DNA of 18,359 bases from JACRJW01 sp964359095 (GTDB lineage Bacteria > Patescibacteriota > Patescibacteriia > UBA9934 > GWF2-40-263). The translations under genes and the position numbers were made by a program. Location of the stretch: the NCBI GenBank assembly GCA_964359095.1, contig CAYHRJ010000019.1, positions 1-18,359 on the forward strand, in the 5' to 3' direction. Shown in pieces: positions 5,208-12,966 of the stretch; positions within the stretch are counted from its first letter, which is position 1; each line of letters begins with the position of its first letter. The notes below the pieces were generated by a model. The model was given only the letters and a program-made list of their open reading frames with translations, was not told where the DNA came from and ran no database searches.

Positions 5208-5238
5208 AAAACACACCTGATAGTCTCGGGTGTGTTTT
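5208..5238. terminator. Bidirectional terminator between the array and smc
   Basis: AAAACACACC (5208-5217) pairs with GGTGTGTTTT (5229-5238), giving an A-tract/T-tract hairpin usable on both strands. It is immediately downstream of the smc stop codon. Confidence 0.85.
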
Positions 5239-5239
5239 G

Positions 5240-7462
5240 TTATCGCCGTGCGGTGCCGTTTTGTGTGAGCTCCTCCAGGTGCACGGAAAGCAGATTTGAG
5301 ACACCTTCGGTTCCCATGGTCACGCCGTAAAGCACGTCGGCTTTTTCCATGGTGGCGCGGTTGTGCGTGATGATGATGAATTGGCTTGCGCGCGAGAGTT
5401 CGTCCAAGATCGCGGCGAAGCGAATGGTGTTGGCTTCGTCGAGCGCCGCATCGACCTCGTCGAGAACCACGAACGGTGCAGGGTTCACGGACATGATGGC
5501 CGAGATGAGTGCGATCGATGTGAGTGCGCGCTCACCACCTGAGAGTAAGTTGAGAGCTTTGAGTTTTTTGCCTGGTGGTGTGGCCTGGATGTCCACGCCA
5601 ATGATTGGGTCTTTGTGCTTGTCGAGTTTTGTTTCGATTCCTTCACCCTCTTGTGCCTCTTCTCCCTCTTCAACTTCTGTTCGTGTGAGCTTCATCAACT
5701 GGCAACTTCCGCCGCCAAATAAAATTTTGAAGTAGCGATCAAACTCTTTATTAATTTTTGTAAAGACGGTTTTCGACTGTTTCTCAATTTGCTCATCAAG
5801 CTCCTCGATAATTTTTTCCGTGCTTGAGAGGGCTTTGGTGAGATCTTGAAACTGTGCGTCCAGAAATTCATGACGCTCTTTTGTTTCACCGTATTCTTTC
5901 ATGATCTCCGGATCGATGCCGCCGATGAGTTCGAGTTTGTAACGGGATCGTTGGATTTCTGAGTAATGGTCGGGGGTGGATTGGAGCGTTGGAGCGTTGG
6001 AGCGTTGGGATCGAACAGCTACGGCACGTTCTTTCATGAACTCGTCCATTTCGCGAATCAGGGCGTGCTCGCGTTCCTCGAATCTGGCAAGATCGATTTG
6101 AAGCGTGTTGCGTTGGTTTTCCAGGAGGTGAATCTGTGTTTGTTTTTCTCGAAGTGTTTTTTGTGTTTCGATGAGTTCGGTGCGCGCGGTTTTTTCTTTC
6201 CCCATGTGCGCGTCGATCGCTGATTCCATTTTTATTAATTCTTTTTTGAGATGTTCCTCTTGTGCGCGAAGCTCTTTGAGTTTTGCGACAAGCACAGGAT
6301 CCGGTTTGATATCTTCTGGATTTGGTCGTTGAAGATTCTTCGAAAGTTTTTCCGATCGAGAGAGAAGATCATTAACGAGTTTGTGGACTTCCTCGATCGT
6401 TTTGAGACCCTTGACCACTTTGACCACTTTGATCACCTCGTCTACCTCCTGAATGATTTTCATGAGCGGTAACGGCGCCCAGTTCGATTGAGCTTTCACG
6501 CGCGCCATCTCGATGGCTTTTTCTGTTTCGAATTCCTGAGAGCGCAGTGCGTCACGTTTTTTTTGGCTGGCGCGGTAGGTCTCCTGCATGTTTACGAGTT
6601 CTGTGTCTTCTCCTGACTCTGCTTTTTCAACGCGCTCGGTTTCTTTTTCAAGTCGTGTAAGTTCAGCACGCTCGTGTTTGATTTCCTGGTTTGCTTTTTC
6701 AAACGCGTCTTTTGAATGTTTAATTTGGTCGACCAGTTCCCACCACTGCGCGCCGTAATAATTTACTTCCAACGTATGTAACTCACTTTCTATTTCCCCG
6801 CGCTGTTCCAAACGACTCGCTTGGCGCTTCAAGGAACGCAAACGTGGTTCGATTTCTCGCAGGAGCATTTCAACGTCTTTCAAATTTTCATGTGTCCTTT
6901 CCAGTTTCAACATGGCTTCGTGACGTTTGATTTGGTACGGCTTCACGCCAGTTGCGTCGTCGAAAAAGGCTTTGCGTTCCTCTGGGCTCGACACAAGAAT
7001 GTGATCAATCATGCCCTGTCCGATTACCGAGTACGAACGCTGACCAACATTGGCTTGTGCGAGCAAGAGCTGAATGTCCATGAGCCGCGCTTGGCTTTCG
7101 TTCAAGAGATACTCACTGGTTCCGTCGCGATAGAGACGTCGAAGAATCGTGACTTGTGCATAATCGATCGGCATCGCATGGTCGTTATTGTTGAAGGTGA
7201 GGGAAACTTCGGCAAACCCAGATCGTCCCTTACCTTCAGAGCCAGAAAAGATAACGTCCTCGGATTTTTTTCCGCGCAGCAATTTCAAACTCTGCTCGCC
7301 TAAAACCCAGCGGATCGCGTCGGCAAGGTTGCTTTTTCCACTTCCGTTTGGTCCCACAATCGCCGTGATCGGACAGTGTTCCTTGGTCGGAGGAAGAAAA
7401 GAAAGTGTGGTCTTTTTGGCAAAGGTTTTGAATCCTTGAATCTCGAGCTTCGTCAGAAACAT
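5240..7462 (-). CDS. smc: SMC-family chromosome segregation ATPase, short and apparently hinge-less
   Basis: SMC ATPases dimerise and organise and segregate the chromosome with ScpA/ScpB. The N-terminus (MFLTKLEIQGFKTFA) and Walker A GPNGSGKS (37-44) are typical, as are the C-terminal signature LLSGGERAL (639-647), Walker B FVVLDEVDAALDEAN (664-678) and switch His 700. The segment IDPEIMKEYGETKERHEFL before the C-terminal head is also characteristic. At 740 aa it is far shorter than the usual 1150-1190: the two coiled-coil arms (about 170-325 and 390-565) flank only about 65 residues (326-390, with VIKVVKVVKGLK) where a hinge of about 150 residues is expected, and there is no CxxC zinc hook as in Rad50. 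The reading frame is intact. A -10 box lies 10 nt before the ATG. Its head motifs look functional, so dimerisation through the short middle segment is likely. Confidence 0.9.
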   Translation of the reverse strand: MFLTKLEIQGFKTFAKKTTLSFLPPTKEHCPITAIVGPNGSGKSNLADAIRWVLGEQSLKLLRGKKSEDVIFSGSEGKGRSGFAEVSLTFNNNDHAMPIDYAQVTILRRLYRDGTSEYLLNESQARLMDIQLLLAQANVGQRSYSVIGQGMIDHILVSSPEERKAFFDDATGVKPYQIKRHEAMLKLERTHENLKDVEMLLREIEPRLRSLKRQASRLEQRGEIESELHTLEVNYYGAQWWELVDQIKHSKDAFEKANQEIKHERAELTRLEKETERVEKAESGEDTELVNMQETYRASQKKRDALRSQEFETEKAIEMARVKAQSNWAPLPLMKIIQEVDEVIKVVKVVKGLKTIEEVHKLVNDLLSRSEKLSKNLQRPNPEDIKPDPVLVAKLKELRAQEEHLKKELIKMESAIDAHMGKEKTARTELIETQKTLREKQTQIHLLENQRNTLQIDLARFEEREHALIREMDEFMKERAVAVRSQRSNAPTLQSTPDHYSEIQRSRYKLELIGGIDPEIMKEYGETKERHEFLDAQFQDLTKALSSTEKIIEELDEQIEKQSKTVFTKINKEFDRYFKILFGGGSCQLMKLTRTEVEEGEEAQEGEGIETKLDKHKDPIIGVDIQATPPGKKLKALNLLSGGERALTSIALISAIMSVNPAPFVVLDEVDAALDEANTIRFAAILDELSRASQFIIITHNRATMEKADVLYGVTMGTEGVSNLLSVHLEELTQNGTARR
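5981..6008. repeat. 8-nt microsatellite inside smc
   Basis: TTGGAGCG is repeated three times (5981-6004) plus TTGG. Because 8 is not a multiple of 3, each unit gained or lost would shift the smc frame. It encodes the disordered SQRSNAPTLQS segment (about residues 485-495). Confidence 0.85.
6411..6437. repeat. 9-nt tandem repeat inside smc
   Basis: TTGACCACT at 6411-6419 and 6420-6428, then the degenerate TTGATCACC. In the protein it gives the repeated KVVKVVK in the segment replacing the hinge. Confidence 0.75.
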
Positions 7463-7472
7463 ATCGTCCCCA

Positions 7473-7478
7473 AGTATA
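7473..7478 (-). promoter_or_regulatory. smc -10 box
   Basis: TATACT on the minus strand, 10 nt before the smc ATG. GGGGA lies in between. No good -35 is seen; that region is occupied by palindrome A, copy 3. Confidence 0.55.
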
Positions 7479-7482
7479 TCAC

Positions 7483-7508
7483 GGCACGTCGTTCGCGAAC
7501 GACGTGCC
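7483..7508. repeat. Palindrome A, copy 3, between divergent smc and phosphoesterase genes
   Basis: A 26-bp perfect palindrome with the same 22-bp core as the copies at 3530 and 4649 but GGC...GCC at its ends. It overlaps the smc -35 region and lies just before the -35 of the gene on the right, a position suited to a regulator or nucleoid-protein binding site and not to a terminator. Confidence 0.9.
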
Positions 7509-7511
7509 AGG

Positions 7512-7540
7512 TTGACCCTCTGCTCCGGCTAGGATAGTGT
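7512..7540 (+). promoter_or_regulatory. Promoter of the DHH phosphoesterase gene
   Basis: TTGACC (7512-7517), 17-nt spacer, TAGTGT (7535-7540), then 8 nt to the ATG at 7549 with no Shine-Dalgarno, which suggests a leaderless mRNA. Confidence 0.55.
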
Positions 7541-7548
7541 GTCTGGCT

Positions 7549-8532
7549 ATGGAAGCGTTTACGCATCGACAGATTCACGACTTACTTTTGAGCGCGCGTC
7601 ATCCCGTGTTTATTTGTGATGAACGCATTGATGGCGATTCGCTTGGATCATCCTTGGCGCTTGCGCATTATCTCAAAGGCCGCGGTATAAGCGTGCCGGT
7701 GTTTATCTCAGAAGCGATCCCAGAACAGTATCGATTTTTGCCTGGGATTGAACAAGCAATCACGAGTCAAGAGATTTTTCAGGATCCAGAAGTGGATCTG
7801 GTAGTGGTGTTTGATTGTTCTGATGCTCTCTATGTGCAAACCCTCATGGATCTTATGCCTCACCATCCAACACTTGTGAACATCGATCATCATGCAACGA
7901 ATTCGTTGTACGGTGATGTGAATCAAGTGGTTTGTGATGCTCCTGCTACTGCACAAGTCATTCACCAATTTTTCCAAGTAAATCACGTTCTTCCCAGTCG
8001 TGACATGGCCACGTGTCTGCTCACTGGTATATGTTTTGATACGACGGTATTTTCAAATTCTGCCACAGGTGAGAAAGCACTGACGGCTGCCTCAGAACTC
8101 ATGACCATTGGTGGGCGAATCCAGGACGTCATCCGTCACATCTATCAAAGTCGCTCTGTGAGTGCTCTGCGGATTTGGGGGGAAGCGCTCAGTCGACTCT
8201 CGAATCATGAACCTTCTGGAGCGGTGTTTACGTTTATCACCGCAGGGGATCTTGAAAAGAGTGATCTTGAATCTGACGAAGTAGATGGCTTTTCGAATTT
8301 TCTTCAGCTTGTGGTGAATGCGCATACGTTGTTTGTGATTCGAGAGACTCAGAACGGGGAACTCAAGGTGAGCATGCGTTCTTCCTTGCACGACGTTTCA
8401 CGAGTGGCTCATGCATTCGGTGGGGGAGGACACAAGAAAGCAGCGGGGTTCACTCAGGCTCAGGGTACGTTCGCATGTGATGAGACAGGTTGTCATCAGC
8501 TAGTGCAAAAAGCCATGGCTGTGTTAGAGTAG
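7549..8532 (+). CDS. nrnA: DHH-family phosphoesterase (NrnA-like)
   Basis: The 327-aa protein has the DHH-DHHA1 layout: CDERIDGDSLGS (23-34) with metal-binding Asp residues, VVVFDCSD (85-92), NIDHHATN (111-118, the DHH motif), Asp 164 in CFDTTVFSN, and the C-terminal substrate-binding motif GGGGHKKAAG (291-300). NrnA-type enzymes degrade nanoRNA and, in some species, dephosphorylate pAp. Length and single DHH-DHHA1 pair fit NrnA better than RecJ or GdpP. The ATG at 7549 is preferred to the GTG at 7537, which lies inside the -10 box. It is divergent from smc; the next gene starts 27 nt downstream, so the two may be co-transcribed. Confidence 0.85.
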   Translation: MEAFTHRQIHDLLLSARHPVFICDERIDGDSLGSSLALAHYLKGRGISVPVFISEAIPEQYRFLPGIEQAITSQEIFQDPEVDLVVVFDCSDALYVQTLMDLMPHHPTLVNIDHHATNSLYGDVNQVVCDAPATAQVIHQFFQVNHVLPSRDMATCLLTGICFDTTVFSNSATGEKALTAASELMTIGGRIQDVIRHIYQSRSVSALRIWGEALSRLSNHEPSGAVFTFITAGDLEKSDLESDEVDGFSNFLQLVVNAHTLFVIRETQNGELKVSMRSSLHDVSRVAHAFGGGGHKKAAGFTQAQGTFACDETGCHQLVQKAMAVLE

Positions 8533-8559
8533 AGATAAATAAATTATGAGGATCTCGCA

Positions 8560-8847
8560 ATGACAGACGGTACTTTTTATCTTATTGTCAAAATATATTC
8601 CAATCGTATGGTGAATAACCTATCCCTTTCTCAAGAGTTAGCGATCTATCAGAAAGAGAAGCCCCGTCTCTTGGTTGAATCAAATGAGAAGTACGTCCTC
8701 ATAAAAGGGATTGAGCTTGTTGGTGTCTATACCAGTCAGGAAGATGTTTTGCAGGAGGGGTATCGTAGATTTGGGAACACGGAGTTTCTCGTAAAACAGA
8801 TTACAGCCTTGGAGGAGTTTAGTAATTTTACGCGCGCGATTGCTTGA
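8560..8847 (+). CDS. Unknown 95-aa protein
   Basis: A small soluble protein I cannot name. The central part, KYVLIKGIELVGVYTSQED followed by VLQEGYRRFGNTEFLVKQI, has the look of a widespread small alpha/beta domain that seems structural or regulatory rather than catalytic. GAGG lies 8 nt before the ATG. It follows the phosphoesterase closely and precedes clpP by about 100 nt. Confidence 0.7.
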   Translation: MTDGTFYLIVKIYSNRMVNNLSLSQELAIYQKEKPRLLVESNEKYVLIKGIELVGVYTSQEDVLQEGYRRFGNTEFLVKQITALEEFSNFTRAIA

Positions 8848-8953
8848 TATGCCATGTAGCACGACGGTAAAGCCCGATTTAAAGCAATCAGGCCCAACCA
8901 TACTGGCTACACAAATCAGTTCACTCAGGCAACATGAGATTCGTACAACGTAT

Positions 8954-9547
8954 ATGAAACCCACATCCTCCTCCATTCTTATCCCAACCGTGATCGAGAA
9001 AACCCATCAGGGAGAGCGAGCGTACGATATCTACTCTCGACTTCTCAAAGATCGCATTATTTTTTTGGGGACAGAAATTGATGACATGGTTGCAAACCTC
9101 GTGATCGCGCAGTTGTTATTTTTGGAGAGCCAAGATAAAACCAAAGACATCAAGCTCTACATCAACTCGCCAGGCGGCTCTGTGACATCCGGACTCGCGA
9201 TCTACGATGCGATGCAATATGTGAAGCCAGACGTCTCAACGATGTGTGTTGGTCTCGCGGCTTCGATGGGCGCAGTGCTCCTCGCCGCTGGTGCCAAAGG
9301 AAAACGATTCGCGCTTCCAAACGCGGAGGTGATGATTCACCAAGTGTTGGGTGGTGTGCAAGGGCAGGCGACAGACATCAAAATTCATGCAGAGAGGATT
9401 CTCAAGATTAAAGATCAGTTGAATGATATTCTTGCCAAGCATACAGGCAAGAAAAAATCGCTTGTTGAACAAGATACCGAGCGTGACTACTTCCTCACAG
9501 CGACTGAGGCGGTGAAGTACGGGCTCATTGATAAGGTGATAACATGA
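8954..9547 (+). CDS. clpP: ATP-dependent Clp protease proteolytic subunit
   Basis: ClpP forms the tetradecameric serine protease chamber that degrades proteins fed by ClpX, ClpC or ClpA. From the ATG at 8954 the protein is 197 aa, the normal length, beginning MKPTSSSILIPTVIEKT. The catalytic triad is Ser104 (GLAASMGA), His129 (EVMIHQ) and Asp178 (ERDYF), each seven residues later than in the E. coli enzyme, so spacing is conserved. Other family marks are INSPGGSVTSGLAIYD and GKKKSLVEQDTERD. An open frame runs upstream to 8840, but those residues are not ClpP-like and overlap the preceding gene. No clear Shine-Dalgarno or promoter is visible before 8954. Confidence 0.95.
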   Translation: MKPTSSSILIPTVIEKTHQGERAYDIYSRLLKDRIIFLGTEIDDMVANLVIAQLLFLESQDKTKDIKLYINSPGGSVTSGLAIYDAMQYVKPDVSTMCVGLAASMGAVLLAAGAKGKRFALPNAEVMIHQVLGGVQGQATDIKIHAERILKIKDQLNDILAKHTGKKKSLVEQDTERDYFLTATEAVKYGLIDKVIT

Positions 9548-9651
9548 GGACAGACCGTGGATGGTTTACAAGAAATCCTTTGTTTTCCAAACAAAAAATA
9601 AGCTCTTGTCAGAGCTGTCGCCATAAGGTAAACTCTTCTTTGTAAAGAGAC

Positions 9652-9680
9652 TTGACAACTTCAAGAAATAGACGTAGACT
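9652..9680 (+). promoter_or_regulatory. Strong promoter of a non-coding RNA
   Basis: TTGACA (9652-9657), 17-nt spacer, TAGACT (9675-9680). No credible gene follows on this strand, only the rod-shaped fold at 9729-9850. Confidence 0.7.
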
Positions 9681-9683
9681 TGG

Positions 9684-9893
9684 GCGTTACTCTCAAGTCG
9701 CTTCTTGTTCTGTTGTCTCAGCCGCCTCTATTTCAGGCAGTGATCTGCAGGCACGACAAGCATGGGATTTCACTGTGTGGATACATCAGGTTTTCGGACT
9801 CGATTTATCCTCACATGAAATTTCTTGCCTGCAGGTCACTTTCTGAAATGCCCAAAGTGATTCTCACTTCATGTGTGGATCATTTTTTATTTT
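9684..9893 (+). ncRNA. Candidate ~200-nt rod-shaped small RNA (6S-like in shape)
   Basis: Behind the promoter the sequence folds into one long interrupted stem: TATTTCAG (9729-9736) with CTGAAATG (9843-9850); a 3x3 internal loop; a 14-bp helix 9740-9753 with 9826-9839 containing a single G-U; an asymmetric bubble; GATTTCA (9766-9772) with TGAAATT (9816-9822); and TGTG-T-GGATA (9774-9783) with TATCC-T-CACA (9806-9815). Over 35 pairs form within 122 nt. A terminator-like hairpin with T tract follows at 9854-9893. Length, single-rod shape and central bubble recall 6S RNA, the RNA polymerase-binding regulator, but no 6S sequence motif was checked. The two short open frames here are poor proteins. 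It fills most of the 406-nt gap between clpP and the VanW gene. Confidence 0.55.
9854..9893 (+). terminator. Terminator-like end of the small RNA
   Basis: AAAGTGAT (9854-9861) can pair with ATCATTTT (9879-9886, one G-U), followed by a T-rich tract to 9893. An alternative short hairpin AAGTGA/TCACTT lies within the loop. Confidence 0.45.
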
Positions 9894-9953
9894 CAACACA
9901 TCGATCTTACTTCTGAGTGAGAAAGGAGCGCAAGAGATTCTGTGGATAAGAAT

Positions 9954-11873
9954 TCACGGTTGCGATTCTTGCTCAGTCTCTGTTGATGTTTGTGTCTCAT
10001 CCGTTGTTTCGATTTTTTCTTCTGTGAGTTCCTCAACCCCGACCAAACAAATTTCTGGAAGTGGTCGGTAGTGTGACGTGAACAAGGTTTCTTCAATTAG
10101 ATCTGGAGAGCGCACGATGGTATAGGTGAAAGAAGCATCCGCACCGATGTGCGCGCTCTGACATGTTTCTTTGCCAGGCTCAAGGTCGGTTGTCTCGATG
10201 CGTTGTGTTTCACTAACAGGAATCCATCGTAGAACCACTGGCGGTGTGTAGGAGCCTGTGCGACCATCGGACGTTCCCCAAAAGGTGAAGGCAAGTTCAG
10301 ATCGTTCTGTGTTGTTTTCTGCTTGAAAGAGCACGTAGTTCTCTGTGTCGTTTGTAAATTTGAAATCAGGCGAGGGTTCGTAGATCGTCGCATCTGTCCC
10401 AGGATTTCCATTGCCTGGATCGTTGTAATAAGAAACGACGATCGAGTGGTTCTGACGCTCGACCACAGGGAGTCCAGAGTTCATCGTGGCACGAAATGTG
10501 GTGGTTCCAATCTGGCAGAGACCTCCGCCGATCTCAGGAGTGATCTTATCGCCCTTGATGACAAGCTCTGGGAGATAACCGTTTTCGATCGTAAACGGTG
10601 CGAGCGCAGCTAAGAGAGAGAATGTTTCTCCAGGCGCGATCAAGATACCGTTGAGGAGCGTCACGCCGTTTTGGATGTTGGCACGTCTGTTGGTTGGGCT
10701 CCCGCGGTAACTCGACGTTCCCACTCCCAGCACCTCATCAATTCCAAGATCGTTGACGTCTCCGGTTGTAATGGTTGGCTCCACGACGGCTACGACTAAT
10801 TCGATATCTTCATGAGGCTCTTCTTGCACCACGGATATCACCTTCAGCAGATCCTCTTTTAGCTGCTGCTCGTTCAGTGTCCGTCCCTCAAGGCTTTCAA
10901 CGAAATCCACCACACGACCATTCTCAACGGTAAGACGTGCATCGCGGACCTCCTGGTTGACGTCTTTGGTGATGGTCGCGACCCACGCGGCAAAAGGTTC
11001 TTCCAAGAGGGTGAGTCGCAGGTCGTCACCTGGAGCAAGCATGGTGGCGAGTTCGTCCCCCGTTAACTCCCATGTGAGATCTTCATAGAAAATATCATAT
11101 GAAGCCGCTGTTTGAAGGGCGGTTGCGGCTTTGCTGATGAGCTCATGCTTTTCGTCTTCTGTGAAAACGTGTGGAGTAACTTCCTCGAGCGAGAGGGAGA
11201 TCGGATCCGATTGGAGCATGACGAGTTGTCTTTTTAGTTTTTCGAAAAACACGTCCCACTGGAATTCCTTGCCCGACGTTCCGTCAACAATACCAATCGA
11301 CCACATTTTTTTCTCCGTATTCCACGAAGTGCTAAACGTTGCATGTTGTGAAAGGACTTCTGCATAGGGGAAGAGGGCGAGGACGCTTGTCTTGATGCGG
11401 TCTTCTTCGATTGTAAGGATCACGTCGACCTGCTCCTCCTCCACAGCACTCCCGATCATTTTGAGACTGTTAACGAAAGGATTTTCATGATGGCCTGACA
11501 TGAGTCTGATCAAAAGCGTGTCTAGATCAAAGGCGACATCTTCGACAGAATCGGTGGTGCTGAGACTTGTGAGCATGAGTGTTTCTGTTTCTCCCTCGAC
11601 AGTGAGTGGGATTCCGTTTGTCAGTATTGTGTCAATGCGCGCTTGCAGGAGTTGTCGGACTTGTTCAGGATCTTGCCCGCCCACGTCAACATTGGCGATA
11701 AAAATTCCTGGTGGAATACGTCCGTCGTAGCGTTGTGCCCAGATGTACGTGCCAGAGCTAAGGATGAAAAGAAGCGAAACAACGATTGCGGACACGACAA
11801 AAAACGGTTTCCAAAAACCTCCCGACGGTTGTATCGAGAGGGAAGTGTTTTTGTCAGAGTCGACAGAGGTCAT
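9954..11873 (-). CDS. VanW-family membrane-anchored protein
   Basis: The 639-aa protein has a short cytoplasmic N-terminus, one membrane segment (about 23-47) and a large external part. Just after the membrane, IPPGIFIANVDVGGQDPEQVRQLL (54-77) is the peptidoglycan-binding-4 (YoaR-type) pattern. The VanW domain lies near 378-510: NIQNGVTLLNGILIAPGETFS, then IGGGLCQIGTTTFRA (448-462), GLPVVERQNHS (467-477) and DATIYEP. The C-terminus (about 615-639) is a Glu/Thr tail. VanW proteins are linked to the cell wall; their biochemical role is not established. Its ATG overlaps the stop of the small heat-shock gene by 4 nt (ATGA), so translation is coupled and it is the last gene of a three-gene operon. 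Confidence 0.9.
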   Translation of the reverse strand: MTSVDSDKNTSLSIQPSGGFWKPFFVVSAIVVSLLFILSSGTYIWAQRYDGRIPPGIFIANVDVGGQDPEQVRQLLQARIDTILTNGIPLTVEGETETLMLTSLSTTDSVEDVAFDLDTLLIRLMSGHHENPFVNSLKMIGSAVEEEQVDVILTIEEDRIKTSVLALFPYAEVLSQHATFSTSWNTEKKMWSIGIVDGTSGKEFQWDVFFEKLKRQLVMLQSDPISLSLEEVTPHVFTEDEKHELISKAATALQTAASYDIFYEDLTWELTGDELATMLAPGDDLRLTLLEEPFAAWVATITKDVNQEVRDARLTVENGRVVDFVESLEGRTLNEQQLKEDLLKVISVVQEEPHEDIELVVAVVEPTITTGDVNDLGIDEVLGVGTSSYRGSPTNRRANIQNGVTLLNGILIAPGETFSLLAALAPFTIENGYLPELVIKGDKITPEIGGGLCQIGTTTFRATMNSGLPVVERQNHSIVVSYYNDPGNGNPGTDATIYEPSPDFKFTNDTENYVLFQAENNTERSELAFTFWGTSDGRTGSYTPPVVLRWIPVSETQRIETTDLEPGKETCQSAHIGADASFTYTIVRSPDLIEETLFTSHYRPLPEICLVGVEELTEEKIETTDETQTSTETEQESQP

Positions 11874-12256
11874 AGATCTTCAAGTTCAAGAATGGGAACC
11901 TTACGATCCATCTCAACCTTCTTCATGACAATCGTCAAGATGCCGCGTTTCAAGACAGCGTCCACAGACGACGGATCGATGCGTGTTGGCAAAATAATCG
12001 TGCGCGAAAACGAACCCCAGTGACATTCCTGCACATGGACATCGCCCTGCGTTTCTTCTTCACATCCATGTTGTCGTGTACCTCGAATCGTGAGTGTGTC
12101 TTCCGAGAGATTGATTTCCAAGTCCTCAGCGCGCACGCCAGCAATCGCCGAGCGAACAACAATCTCTTGACCATTTTCCAAAACATCAACTGAAAGCTTA
12201 CCCTCGTTTAAGGAAAGCCAGTCGGAAGCTTGAAGTGTGGATTGCGGGAGTTCCAT
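11870..12256 (-). CDS. Small heat-shock protein, Hsp20/alpha-crystallin family
   Basis: The 128-aa protein is nearly all alpha-crystallin domain (about 20-115), an ATP-independent holdase fold. Family marks are GSFSRTIILPTRID (81-94), the A-x-x-x-G-I-L motif AVLKRGILTIV (100-110) and a C-terminal VPI (120-122) of the I/V-x-I type that docks between dimers. The N-terminal arm is short (about 19 residues), suggesting limited oligomer size. The start at 12256 is one base after the TAG of the upstream membrane-protein gene; the longer frame to 12439 is non-homologous and overlaps that gene. It overlaps the VanW start by 4 nt. The context hints at envelope or stress protection; that is inference. 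Confidence 0.85.
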   Translation of the reverse strand: MELPQSTLQASDWLSLNEGKLSVDVLENGQEIVVRSAIAGVRAEDLEINLSEDTLTIRGTRQHGCEEETQGDVHVQECHWGSFSRTIILPTRIDPSSVDAVLKRGILTIVMKKVEMDRKVPILELEDL

Positions 12257-12257
12257 A

Positions 12258-12947
12258 CTATTTAATTTGGTACTTTCGGAGCCACTCATACATCGGGCCA
12301 ATTGTGAACCCAACGACGGCTGCCCATATGATTTCTTCCAATGGGATGCCGCCGATGATGAATCCAGAGAGTGCCTCGAATTGCCAGAACGACGCGGCGT
12401 CGATGGGGAACAGGCGGACAAAGAAAATCTGCTCGACAATTAAGATCAAGGCAGCCATGAAGAGTCCCGAGAGAAGAGCGTTCATGGTGAGGTCGTGCCG
12501 GTCGGCGATGACGTACATTCCAATTAAGAGTCCGCCAACGATCAGACTTTGGATACTTGTGAGCGCGAATACTTCGATAAGCAAGAGTGCGGCAAAGGCC
12601 CAGAGACCCAGGATGAGCAACAAGTGTCCGACCCAGTGGCCAAGATGGTTGATCTCATATCGGCTGCCGCGGAGTTTGTGCGCATGTTTCCCGATGAGTG
12701 CCTGATAAATGACGGCCGCGACTCCAAAGAAGGAAAAGGCAAACAGAAAATCTTCGATGCCGATCGCTGCGACTTCGTCCGAGACGATCTGTCGAAAGTC
12801 GTAGGAGGCGATGATAAGAATCCCCGGGGAGAGCACGAGCCCGACGATGCTCATGATGATCTGCTCGCGCCTTGTTTCGTTTGAGAACAGAAACAGCGCG
12901 AGCCAGACACAGAAGAAGATAATCGATGTCAAAAGAAACACGGTCAT
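12258..12947 (-). CDS. Seven-helix membrane protein resembling lycopene cyclase domain proteins
   Basis: The 229-aa protein has about seven membrane segments (roughly 2-21, 29-47, 62-85, 104-126, 131-147, 154-172, 191-219). Two segments carry similar acidic motifs: GIEDFLFAFSFFG (63-75) and GIPLEEIIWAAVVG (200-213). Paired acidic motifs of the P/I-x-E-(E/D) kind at helix starts are typical of the heterodimeric-type lycopene cyclase (CrtYc/CrtYd) domain, which makes carotenoid rings, so I place it near that family. No other carotenoid gene is in the window, so the substrate is open. It heads an operon with Hsp20 and VanW. The ATG at 12947 has TATACT 8 nt before it and no Shine-Dalgarno. Confidence 0.6.
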   Translation of the reverse strand: MTVFLLTSIIFFCVWLALFLFSNETRREQIIMSIVGLVLSPGILIIASYDFRQIVSDEVAAIGIEDFLFAFSFFGVAAVIYQALIGKHAHKLRGSRYEINHLGHWVGHLLLILGLWAFAALLLIEVFALTSIQSLIVGGLLIGMYVIADRHDLTMNALLSGLFMAALILIVEQIFFVRLFPIDAASFWQFEALSGFIIGGIPLEEIIWAAVVGFTIGPMYEWLRKYQIK

Positions 12948-12955
12948 ATGAGTCT

Positions 12956-12961
12956 AGTATA
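12956..12961 (-). promoter_or_regulatory. -10 box of the membrane protein-hsp20-vanW operon
   Basis: TATACT on the minus strand, 8 nt before the ATG at 12947 and just past the stop of the ArfB-like gene. No clear -35 is seen. Confidence 0.55.
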
Positions 12962-12966
12962 ACGCA

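Noticed and set aside
7483..7508. LexA (SOS) box in palindrome A
   Set aside because: The Gram-positive box is CGAAC-N4-GTTCG; here the order is inverted (GTTCGCGAAC), so it does not match.
9652..9916. Two small open frames in the gap after clpP
   Set aside because: Their Cys/Ser/Leu-rich translations are unlike proteins, the second starts at the -10 box, and they cover the rod-shaped RNA fold.
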